A stretch of 61,359 bases of DNA from Streptosporangiaceae bacterium (GTDB lineage: Bacteria > Actinomycetota > Actinomycetes > Streptosporangiales > Streptosporangiaceae): positions 1 through 61,359 of the forward strand of contig JAOPYH010000340.1 of NCBI GenBank assembly GCA_025964715.1, read 5' to 3'. Shown here piece after piece: positions 33,544 through 40,737 of the stretch; position 1 is the stretch's first letter, and each line of letters starts with the position of its first letter. The notes below the pieces were generated by a model, which saw nothing but the letters and a program-made list of their open reading frames with translations, ran no database searches and had not been told where the DNA came from. The translations under genes and the position numbers were made by a program.

Positions 33544-34806
33544 ATGGCGAGCAGGATCGACGCCCATGCGGTCGCAGCACTCGGCGACGAGCCTCTCGAC
33601 TGGCGTTTCAAGGCGATCCCCGATGCGGCGCACGGGATGACCGTGGCCGGCTACGCCTCATCGCGGCCGCGGCTGAGCGAGTTCGGCACCCCGCTGCTGA
33701 CACTCGACGCGGGCGCGCTGAACCACAACATCACCGCGATGGCCGGCTGGGCCGCCGCCGCCGGAGTGCACCTCGCGCCGCACGGCAAGACCACGATGGC
33801 CCCGGCGCTCTGGCAGCGCCAGCTGGACGCGGGCGCCTGGGGCATCACGCTGGCCAACCTGCCGCAGCTCCGCGTCGCCCGCGCCTTCGGCGTCCAGCGG
33901 GTGATGCTGGCCAACGCGCTCCTCGATCCGGCCGGGCTGGCCTGGGTGGCGGCCGAGCTGTCCCGCGACGCCGGCTTCGCGTTTGTGTCCTGGGTCGACT
34001 CGCTCCGTTCGGTCGAGCTCATGGACGCCGCCCTGCGGGCGGCCGGCACCGAGCGTCCCGTGGACGTCTGCGTCGAGCTCGGGGGGCCGGGCGGCCGTAC
34101 GGGCGTACGCGACGACGACGAGGCGCTGTCGATCGCCGAGGCCGTGCGCAGGTCCCCGGTTCTTCGGCTGACCGGCGTCGCGGGTTACGAGGGGGCACTC
34201 GCCCATGACGCCTCGCCGGGAGGGCTCGCCGCCGTGCGCGGATACCTCGAGCGGATGGCGCGGATGCACACACGCCTGGCCTACGAGACAGCCGATCCGG
34301 TGGTGAGTGCCGGCGGCAGCGCCTATTTCGACCAGGTCGTGGAGACGCTCGGCGGACTCGACGCGCAGGTGGTGCTGCGCTCGGGCGCCTACGTCATCCA
34401 CGACGACGGCTTCTACCGCGGCATCTCTCCCTTCGCCCGCGGCGCCGGCACGCCGCTGCGCCCGGCGATGCACGGATGGGCGCGCGTGGTGTCGCGGCCC
34501 GAACCCGCACTGGCGCTGCTCGACGCGGGCAAGCGGGATCTGCCCTACGACGAGGGCCTGCCCGAGCCGCAGCTCATCCGGGACAAGGGCCCCCTGACGG
34601 GCGCCCGGGTCACCGCGGTCAACGACCAGCACGCCTTCCTCGAGGGCGGGGCGGTCGAGGGCGGCGAGATCGAGGTGGGCGACGTGGTCCGGCTCGGGCT
34701 CTCCCATCCCTGCACGGCACTGGACAAGTGGACCTTGATCCCGGTGGTGGACGACGCCGCAGCCGAGCATCCGGTGGTGGTCGACCTCGTCAGGACGTAC
34801 TTCTGA
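33544..34806 (+). CDS. Fold-type III PLP enzyme, D-serine dehydratase / D-glucosaminate dehydratase-like
   Basis: This is a 420-aa enzyme of the alanine-racemase-fold D-serine dehydratase/D-threonine aldolase family. Lys82 in LAPHGKTTMAPALW binds PLP. The C-terminal GLSHPCTALDKW holds the His-x-Cys that coordinates zinc in eukaryotic-type D-serine dehydratases, so ammonia elimination rather than racemisation or aldol cleavage is expected. The ATG at 33544 follows TTGGAGG. Homologues called 'amino acid deaminase' act on D-Ser, D-Thr or D-glucosaminate. It overlaps the deacylase by TGATG and faces a KDG-type kinase, which favours D-glucosaminate. The substrate remains inferred; the family call is firm. 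Confidence 0.88.
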   Translation: MASRIDAHAVAALGDEPLDWRFKAIPDAAHGMTVAGYASSRPRLSEFGTPLLTLDAGALNHNITAMAGWAAAAGVHLAPHGKTTMAPALWQRQLDAGAWGITLANLPQLRVARAFGVQRVMLANALLDPAGLAWVAAELSRDAGFAFVSWVDSLRSVELMDAALRAAGTERPVDVCVELGGPGGRTGVRDDDEALSIAEAVRRSPVLRLTGVAGYEGALAHDASPGGLAAVRGYLERMARMHTRLAYETADPVVSAGGSAYFDQVVETLGGLDAQVVLRSGAYVIHDDGFYRGISPFARGAGTPLRPAMHGWARVVSRPEPALALLDAGKRDLPYDEGLPEPQLIRDKGPLTGARVTAVNDQHAFLEGGAVEGGEIEVGDVVRLGLSHPCTALDKWTLIPVVDDAAAEHPVVVDLVRTYF

Positions 34807-36395
34807 TGGCCGACCTTCTGATCCGGGGCGCCACGGTCGTCGACGGCACGGGAGCGCCCGGCCACGTCGCCGACGTGACGGTCACCGGCGGGCGGATCGC
34901 GGAGATCGGCACGGACCTGAGCGGCCGCCGGATCATCGACGCCGCCGGGCTGGTGCTCGCGCCCGGTTTCGTCGACATGCACTCCCACTCGGACCTGCGG
35001 CTGCTGGTGGAGCCGGACCATCTCGCCAAGGTCGGTCAGGGCGTCACGTGTGAGGTCCTCGGCCAGGACGGGCTGTCCTATGCCCCGGTCGACGACACCA
35101 CGCTGGGGCAGCTGCGCCAGCTGATCGCCGGCTGGAACGGCGACCCGGCCGGGTTCGACTGGGACTGGCGCAGCGTCGGCGAATACCTCGACCGGCTCGA
35201 CCGGGGCATCGCGGTCAACGCCTGTTATCTCGTGCCGCAGGGGAACGTACGGGCCCTCGCGGTGGGCTGGGACAACCGGCCGGCCAGCGAGGCCGAACTG
35301 GGCCGCCAGCGGGAGCTGGTCGCCGCCGGCCTGCGCGAGGGAGCCGTCGGGATGTCCAGCGGCCTCACGTACGTACCCGGGATGTACGCCGACGACGCCG
35401 AGCTCGTCGAGCTGTGCCGGGTGGTCGCCTCGCTTGGCGGGTTCTACGCGCCACACCAGCGGTCGTACGGCGCCGGGGCGCTGGAGGCGTACGCCCAGAT
35501 GGTCGAGGTGTCCCGGCGCTCGGGCTGTGCGCTGCACCTGGCGCACGCCACCCTCAACTTCGGCGTCAACGCCGGCCGGGCGGCCGAGCTCCTCGAGCTC
35601 CTCGACCAGGCCATCGCCGCGGGCGGCGACATCACCTTCGACACCTACCCCTACCTCGCGGGGTCCACCACGCTGTCCGCGCTGCTGCCCAGCTGGGCGG
35701 CCGAGGGCGGCCCGGCCGCCACGCTGACCCGGCTGGGCGACCCGGCGGTGTGCGACCGCATCCGGTACGCGATGGAGGTCGAGGGGTCCGACGGCTGCCA
35801 TGGGGTCCCGGTCGAGTGGGAAACCATCGAGATCTCCGGCGCCCGGGACGCCGCGGCCGTGGGCAGGACCATCGCGGAGCTGGCGGCCGGCTCGGGGCGT
35901 CCGGCCTTCGAGACGTACATCGCCCGGCTGCTCGCCGACGACCTCGGCACGACGATCCTCCAGCACGTCGGGCACGAGGACAACGTGCAGGCCATCATGA
36001 GACACCCCGCGCACACCGGCGGCAGCGACGGGCTGCTCGCCGCGGCGAAGCCGCACCCCCGCGCGTGGGGCACGTTCCCCCGCTACCTCGCCCGCTATGT
36101 CCGCGAGCTGGGCATCCTCACGCTGGAGGAGTGCGTCGCGCATCTGACCGGCCGCCCGGCGCGCCGGCTCAAGCTGACCGAGCGCGGGCTCGTGCGGCCG
36201 GGCTACCACGCCGACCTCGTGCTGTTCGACCCGGCCGGGGTCCGGGACACCGCGACCTTCGACGAGCCGCGGCAGCAGCCGGAGGGCATCCCCTACGTCT
36301 TCGTCGGCGGGACCGCGGTCATCGCCGAGGGAGTGCACACGGGCGCGCTGCCCGGCCGATCACTGCGCCGCCGGCCGCAGGGCGACACCCGCTGA
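34806..36395 (+). CDS. N-acyl-D-amino-acid deacylase-like amidohydrolase
   Basis: This 529-aa metal hydrolase begins ADLLIRGATVVDGTGAPGH, has the metal ligands His59 and His61 in GFVDMHSHSDLR, and further ligand regions with HLAHATLNFG and TYPYLAGSTTLS. The late LQHVGHEDNVQAIMRHP and HPRAWGTFPRYLARYVRELG match D-aminoacylases. The usual metal Cys loop (GNCG in characterised D-aminoacylases) reads GQDG here, with a Cys a few residues earlier (GVTCEVLG), so the metal site may be altered. Its ATG overlaps the stop of the PLP gene (TGATG). It would remove the N-acyl group from a D-configured amino acid, for example N-acetyl-D-glucosaminate. Nothing indicates secretion. Confidence 0.88.
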   Translation: MADLLIRGATVVDGTGAPGHVADVTVTGGRIAEIGTDLSGRRIIDAAGLVLAPGFVDMHSHSDLRLLVEPDHLAKVGQGVTCEVLGQDGLSYAPVDDTTLGQLRQLIAGWNGDPAGFDWDWRSVGEYLDRLDRGIAVNACYLVPQGNVRALAVGWDNRPASEAELGRQRELVAAGLREGAVGMSSGLTYVPGMYADDAELVELCRVVASLGGFYAPHQRSYGAGALEAYAQMVEVSRRSGCALHLAHATLNFGVNAGRAAELLELLDQAIAAGGDITFDTYPYLAGSTTLSALLPSWAAEGGPAATLTRLGDPAVCDRIRYAMEVEGSDGCHGVPVEWETIEISGARDAAAVGRTIAELAAGSGRPAFETYIARLLADDLGTTILQHVGHEDNVQAIMRHPAHTGGSDGLLAAAKPHPRAWGTFPRYLARYVRELGILTLEECVAHLTGRPARRLKLTERGLVRPGYHADLVLFDPAGVRDTATFDEPRQQPEGIPYVFVGGTAVIAEGVHTGALPGRSLRRRPQGDTR

Positions 36396-36423
36396 TCCTC
36401 GCTTGCTCCCCGAAAGGTTCTCA

Positions 36424-37812
36424 ATGGTCCACTGGCTTCAACACGAGACGGGCGGGCTGCTGCTGCTGTGCGCGGCGGCCATCGCGGTGCTGCTCCTGCT
36501 CATCATCAAGGTGCGGCTGGAGCCGTTCATCGCGCTGCTCGTCTCCGGGTTCCTGCTCGCGCTGGCCGCCGGCCTCCCCGTCGACAAGCTCGTCGGCACC
36601 GCGCTGAGCTCCAAGAGCTCCATCCTCGAGACCGGCTTCGGCGGGATTCTGGGCCACATCGCCCCCATCATCGGGCTCGGCACGATCCTCGGCGCGATCC
36701 TGGAGGCCTCGGGTGGCGCGGACGTGCTCACGCGGAGGCTGCTCGGCATCTTCGGCGAGCGCGGCGCGCCGCTGGCGATGGGGCTGACCGGGCTGATCTT
36801 CGGCATCCCCGTCTTCTTCGACATCGGCATCTTCGTCCTGGCCCCCCTCGTCTACATCGCCGCCAAGCGCGGCGGCCGATCGCTGCTGCTGTACGCGCTG
36901 CCGTTGCTGGCGGGCCTGTCGATGACCCATGCCTTCCTGCCGCCGCACCCTGGCCCGGTCGCCGCCTCCGGACTGCTCGGCGTCGACCTCGGCTGGATCA
37001 TCGTGATGGGCGCGGCCTGTGGCATCCCGGCGTTCCTCGTCGCCGGCGTGGCCTGGGGCGCCTGGATCGGCAAGCGGCTCCGGATCGAGGTCCCGCCGGA
37101 GTTCGTCGTCGCCGAGGAGGAGGGCGACGACGGCCGGCGCCCCGCCCCGTCACTCGCGCTCGTCGGCATGGTGATCGCCGTGCCGATGGTGCTCATCCTG
37201 CTGGCGACCTTCGGCGGGGTCTGGTGGAAGAAGAGCTCGGTCCTGCCGATCCTGACCTTCCTCGGCAACCCGGTCGTGGCGCTCACCATCGCCGTCCTTC
37301 TGGCGATGTGGCTGCTCGGGACCCGGCGGGGCATTCCCGCGGCCGAGCTCGCCGAACTGGCCACCAAGTCCCTGCGCCCGGTCGGCATGATCCTGCTCGT
37401 CGTCGGCGCCGGCGCCTTCTTCGGCGCGGTCATCTCCGCGACCGGCGTGGGTAAGGCGCTCGCCGGGAGCCTGTCGGACGCGGGCCTGCCGGTCATCGTG
37501 CTCGCCTACCTGATCAGCTGTGGGCTCCGGCTCGCGCAGGGGTCGGCGACCGTGGCGATCGTGACGACGGGCGGCATCGTCGCACCGCTCCTGCACAGTC
37601 AGCACCAGAGCCAGCCGCACCTGGCCCTGATCGCGATCGCGATCTCAGCCGGGTCGATCATCGCCTCACACGTGAACGACGGCGGGTTCTGGATGGTGTC
37701 CCGCTACTTCAACATGTCCGTCCGGGAGACGCTCAAGACCTGGACGGTGCTGGAGACCATCCTGTCGGTGGTGGGCTTCGCCGCCGCCGGCCTGCTCAGC
37801 CTCGCCATCTGA
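36424..37812 (+). CDS. GntP-family permease
   Basis: The 462-aa inner-membrane protein has about twelve helices. IIKVRLEPFIALLVSGFLLA, GLTGLIFGIPVFFDIGIFVL, MTHAFLPPHPGPVAAS and RLAQGSATVAIVTTGGIVAP are the GntP hallmarks. SIIASHVNDGGFWMVSRYFN is the conserved C-terminal motif. The start at ATG 36424 follows GAAAGG. The family imports gluconate, idonate, D-serine and similar hydroxy or amino acids by proton symport. After the deacylase by 28 bases, it probably brings in the pathway's substrate, an aldonic acid such as N-acetyl-glucosaminate. A long terminator hairpin follows its stop. Confidence 0.94.
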   Translation: MVHWLQHETGGLLLLCAAAIAVLLLLIIKVRLEPFIALLVSGFLLALAAGLPVDKLVGTALSSKSSILETGFGGILGHIAPIIGLGTILGAILEASGGADVLTRRLLGIFGERGAPLAMGLTGLIFGIPVFFDIGIFVLAPLVYIAAKRGGRSLLLYALPLLAGLSMTHAFLPPHPGPVAASGLLGVDLGWIIVMGAACGIPAFLVAGVAWGAWIGKRLRIEVPPEFVVAEEEGDDGRRPAPSLALVGMVIAVPMVLILLATFGGVWWKKSSVLPILTFLGNPVVALTIAVLLAMWLLGTRRGIPAAELAELATKSLRPVGMILLVVGAGAFFGAVISATGVGKALAGSLSDAGLPVIVLAYLISCGLRLAQGSATVAIVTTGGIVAPLLHSQHQSQPHLALIAIAISAGSIIASHVNDGGFWMVSRYFNMSVRETLKTWTVLETILSVVGFAAAGLLSLAI

Positions 37813-37813
37813 T

Positions 37814-37860
37814 CCCCGGGCGGGATCACGGCCCTCCCGCGGCCGTGATCCCGCCCGGGG
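37814..37860. terminator. Very strong bidirectional hairpin between gntP and the DUF488 gene
   Basis: Bases 37814-37833 and 37841-37860 are perfect 20-bp reverse complements (arm CCCCGGGCGGGATCACGGCC) around a 7-base loop. It lies just after the gntP stop and covers the last dozen codons of the convergent DUF488 gene, so it can end both transcripts. No T-tract is present. Confidence 0.85.
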
Positions 37861-38233
37861 GTTCGTCGAGTGACGACCTGAGCACCTCGGCCAGCACGGC
37901 CGCGTGGCTGTGCGGGACGTCCCGCGTCGCCGTGAGGAGCGTTGCCGTCCCGGCTCGGGCGAGCTCACGCAGCCGCTCGAAGGCCTGCGCCCGCTCGGGT
38001 TCACGCAGCTCCGCCAGATAGCGCTCGCGGAACTCGGCGAAGCGCTCGGGCTTGTGCCCGTACCACCGCCGGAGCTCCGGGGAGGGAGCCACGTCCTTGA
38101 CCCAGCAGTCCAGGTGGGCCGCCTCCTTGCTCAGCCCCCGCGGCCAAATGCGGTCCACGAGGACCCGCGTCCCGTCGTCCGGCGCCGGCGCCTCGTAGAC
38201 CCGGCGCAACGGCACCCGCTCCGATACGGTCAT
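37826..38233 (-). CDS. DUF488 family protein
   Basis: The 135-aa protein has the DUF488 pattern: RVLVDRIWPRGLSKEAAHLD, CWVKDVAPSPELRRWYGHKP, RFAEFRERYLAELREPER and the ending ATLLTATRDVPHSHAAVLAE. Small proteins like this occur widely, often near stress or heme functions, but their biochemical role is unresolved. Start at ATG 38233 is chosen over 38248. The terminator hairpin overlaps its 3-prime end. It stands alone as a leftward gene. Confidence 0.9.
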   Translation of the reverse strand: MTVSERVPLRRVYEAPAPDDGTRVLVDRIWPRGLSKEAAHLDCWVKDVAPSPELRRWYGHKPERFAEFRERYLAELREPERAQAFERLRELARAGTATLLTATRDVPHSHAAVLAEVLRSSLDEPPGGITAAGGP

Positions 38234-38428
38234 CGCGGCCCCGGCCATCGAGTCCGTCCCCCCGCACCGACCGGCCGCATGACGGACGTATGCCCGGATC
38301 TCTCACCGCGACACCCGGCCCGTGGCCGCGGGTCCGCACGGCTCCATTCGCCCAGCCGGTGTTCGTTTCTCGTGGCTCCCATAGAGAGCCATCAGCCTGA
38401 CGCTGGACCTAATGCGCCGTGACGGTGT

Positions 38429-39808
38429 TCACGTCCGCATGCGGATGTTGTGCAGGAGGTGTCCCTCGAGGACGCCGAGCCGGCTCGGCGGGGTGATGGG
38501 TTCCGCCGGGACGCGGTAGGTGTGGCCCAGCAGGCTGGTCCACGTGGTGTCGTCGAACGCGTTGTAGCCGGCGCTCCAGCCGCCGTCTTTCAGGTCGTGG
38601 CAATGTCCGCATTTGGCGTCGAGGTTCCAGACCTCGGTGGGCCCGCCCTTGGCGTGGTCGAGACGGTGGTCGAGCTCGGTGCGGCGGGCCGGGACCCGGC
38701 AGCCGGGCCCGCGGCAGGTGCGGTCGCGCGCGATCACGAAGGCCCGCTGCCGTGCACTGGGACGCCGACGCGGGTCCCTCGGCGACAGCTCCGAAGGAGC
38801 GGGTGGCTGAGTGGTGCCGTGATGCAGCAGGCGGCCGGTGAAGGGATCGGTGATGCTGTAGCGCCAGATCGTCTCGCTGTCGCCGGCGCGGGCCCGGGCG
38901 ATCTGGCGAGCAATGTCGGCGATCACAGCCCCCCACCCCGCCAGCTCGCCGGCCCGGTCGGCCAACCCCATCAAGGTGGGCAGGTCCGCGGTCAGCTCGA
39001 TCACCCCACGGCGGTTGATCGGCCCAGGGCCGGAATAGGTGCCGCCGATCAGCGCGAGGAAGATGTCGGCGCGGATCTGGTCCATCGGCCGGTCGTCTCC
39101 GGCCTGCTTGGCCGCCCGCGCCAGCGCGTCCAACCGCTCGTCCGCGACCGCTGCCTGATCCGTCGGCAGGTTGCAGCCGGAGAGATAGCCGGTGCCATCA
39201 GCGTTGAGACCCCGCACCACCTTTCGTTGGGCGATGCCGTCCTCATAGCTCTTTCGTGCGGCAGCCGGGTCGGCTTCCGCGATCAGCCTGCGGAGGCGGT
39301 AGGCCAGCTGCCCCGTTGTCAGATCGGGCGCCTCGGGCAGGAGCTGAGTGACGACCTGCCTGGCGAGCCGCTCGCCAACGGCGGCCGTGCCCTCCACCAG
39401 GGTCTTAGCCCTGGGGAGGTCAATGGATCCCGACCGCAGCGTCGCCCACACCCCTGGCAGCCGCTCCACGAGAGCCCAAGCGTCCTGCAGTCCGGCTCGG
39501 GCCGCGCGTTTGGTCCAGGTAAGGGCGGCGCCGATCTCCGCCGCCGCCAGACCGTCCACGTCCGAGTTCCACACCCAGGTCAGTTTCGAGCTCTCATCGC
39601 GGACCCGTTGGGCCACGGCGACCATGTCCGCCGCCAGCTCGGCCTGCTCGAACGCCAGCTGCCTGCCGCGTGCCCGCAGGAGCACCACCAGATCGAACCC
39701 CGACAACCCGGCACGGTCGATCGACTCCAGCGCCGCAGCCAGCCGCGGACCGGGGGACATCTCCCCCAGCGCCTCCGGTAGTTTCTCCCGCGATTCACGT
39801 TCGATCAC
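38429..39808 (-). CDS. DUF222 protein with C-terminal HNH nuclease domain
   Basis: The 459-aa protein has a long helical DUF222 region (residues about 20-330, with VWNSDVDGLAAAEIGAALTW and VERLPGVWATLRSGSIDLPR) and a C-terminal HNH domain around CRGPGCRVPARRTELDHRLD, AKGGPTEVWNLDAKCGHCHD and LKDG. The Cys pairs and His/Asn residues of the ββα-metal site are present, so nuclease activity is possible. This family (mycobacterial 13E12-repeat-like) is highly multiplied in actinobacteria and often tied to mobile DNA, though no transposase is adjacent. It runs leftward, with its start close to the signal peptidase stop. Confidence 0.92.
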   Translation of the reverse strand: MIERESREKLPEALGEMSPGPRLAAALESIDRAGLSGFDLVVLLRARGRQLAFEQAELAADMVAVAQRVRDESSKLTWVWNSDVDGLAAAEIGAALTWTKRAARAGLQDAWALVERLPGVWATLRSGSIDLPRAKTLVEGTAAVGERLARQVVTQLLPEAPDLTTGQLAYRLRRLIAEADPAAARKSYEDGIAQRKVVRGLNADGTGYLSGCNLPTDQAAVADERLDALARAAKQAGDDRPMDQIRADIFLALIGGTYSGPGPINRRGVIELTADLPTLMGLADRAGELAGWGAVIADIARQIARARAGDSETIWRYSITDPFTGRLLHHGTTQPPAPSELSPRDPRRRPSARQRAFVIARDRTCRGPGCRVPARRTELDHRLDHAKGGPTEVWNLDAKCGHCHDLKDGGWSAGYNAFDDTTWTSLLGHTYRVPAEPITPPSRLGVLEGHLLHNIRMRT

Positions 39809-39859
39809 ATGTTCTAATCTAGCCTATCCACCTGCCATTTTTACGCGAACCCAAGCGGC

Positions 39860-40576
39860 TTACGGATTAGCGCTGCCAGAGGGCAGGAAGTTCCAGCGTG
39901 GGGGCGGCCACATGATGATGAAGGCTCTGCCGATCACGTCATCGACCGCGATGGTCCCGGTGTACTGATCGCTCACATGGGCTCGGGAGTCCGCCGAGGC
40001 CGACCTGTGGTCGCCCATCACCCAGAGCCGATGCTCGGGAACCGTGACGGGACCGAAGCTCCGCTCACCGGTGGGACTGTTCTGGTAGATGTACGGCTCC
40101 TTGATCGGCTTGCCGTCCACTGTCACCCGGCCTCGCCGGTCGCAGCAGGCGACCTTCTGCCCGCCGACGGCGACGATGCGCTTGACGAAGTCCTTCTCGC
40201 TGGACTGGGGCAGTCCGAAGAGCCCGCCGATCCGATAGAGCATTCCCCCCGAGGCGGGAGGTGCCTCGGGACTCCACGACGTTGGTCCGCGAAAGACGAC
40301 GATGTCGCCGGGCTTGGGGGTGTGCAGGCGATAGGACAGCTTGTCCACCAGAATCCGGTCGCCGGTACAGCCATCGCATCCGTGCAGGGTCTGCTCCATC
40401 GACTCCGACGGGATGAAGAAGGCCTGTACCAGGAATGTCTTCACCACAAGTGACAGGACGAGCGCCACCGCGACCAGGATCGGCAGCTCCCGCAGGAACG
40501 ATCGCTTCTTCGCCGCGGGCTTCGGCCTGCGCCCGGCCCAGGATCGTGCTCGTCCGGCACGGGAATGTTGGCTCAC
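39860..40576 (-). CDS. lepB: Signal peptidase I
   Basis: The 238-aa enzyme removes signal peptides at the outer face of the membrane. One N-terminal helix (LPILVAVALVLSLVVKTFLV) follows a Lys/Arg-rich cytoplasmic tail. The nucleophile Ser59 lies in FFIPSESMEQTL, and the general base Lys132 in DFVKRIVAVGGQKV. Boxes D and E read VMGDHRSASADSRAHV. The length and order match type I peptidases of actinobacteria. A pair of Cys (HGCDGCTG and ACCDRRG) may form disulfides outside. It is divergent from the secreted amidase with about 160 bases between them. Confidence 0.95.
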   Translation of the reverse strand: MSQHSRAGRARSWAGRRPKPAAKKRSFLRELPILVAVALVLSLVVKTFLVQAFFIPSESMEQTLHGCDGCTGDRILVDKLSYRLHTPKPGDIVVFRGPTSWSPEAPPASGGMLYRIGGLFGLPQSSEKDFVKRIVAVGGQKVACCDRRGRVTVDGKPIKEPYIYQNSPTGERSFGPVTVPEHRLWVMGDHRSASADSRAHVSDQYTGTIAVDDVIGRAFIIMWPPPRWNFLPSGSANP

Positions 40577-40737
40577 CTCGGCACTCTAGGTCTTCGCGCG
40601 ATAAGGGCGGTATAAGCGCAGATCTGGCCAGTGTCTCCATTCGGCCATGGGAAAGCGCCGGGATGTCCTTGACACGTCCCGGCCCGGTGATCAAGGCTGA
40701 CGCGGAACCCTCACCTTGATCGAACAAGGGACCCTCC

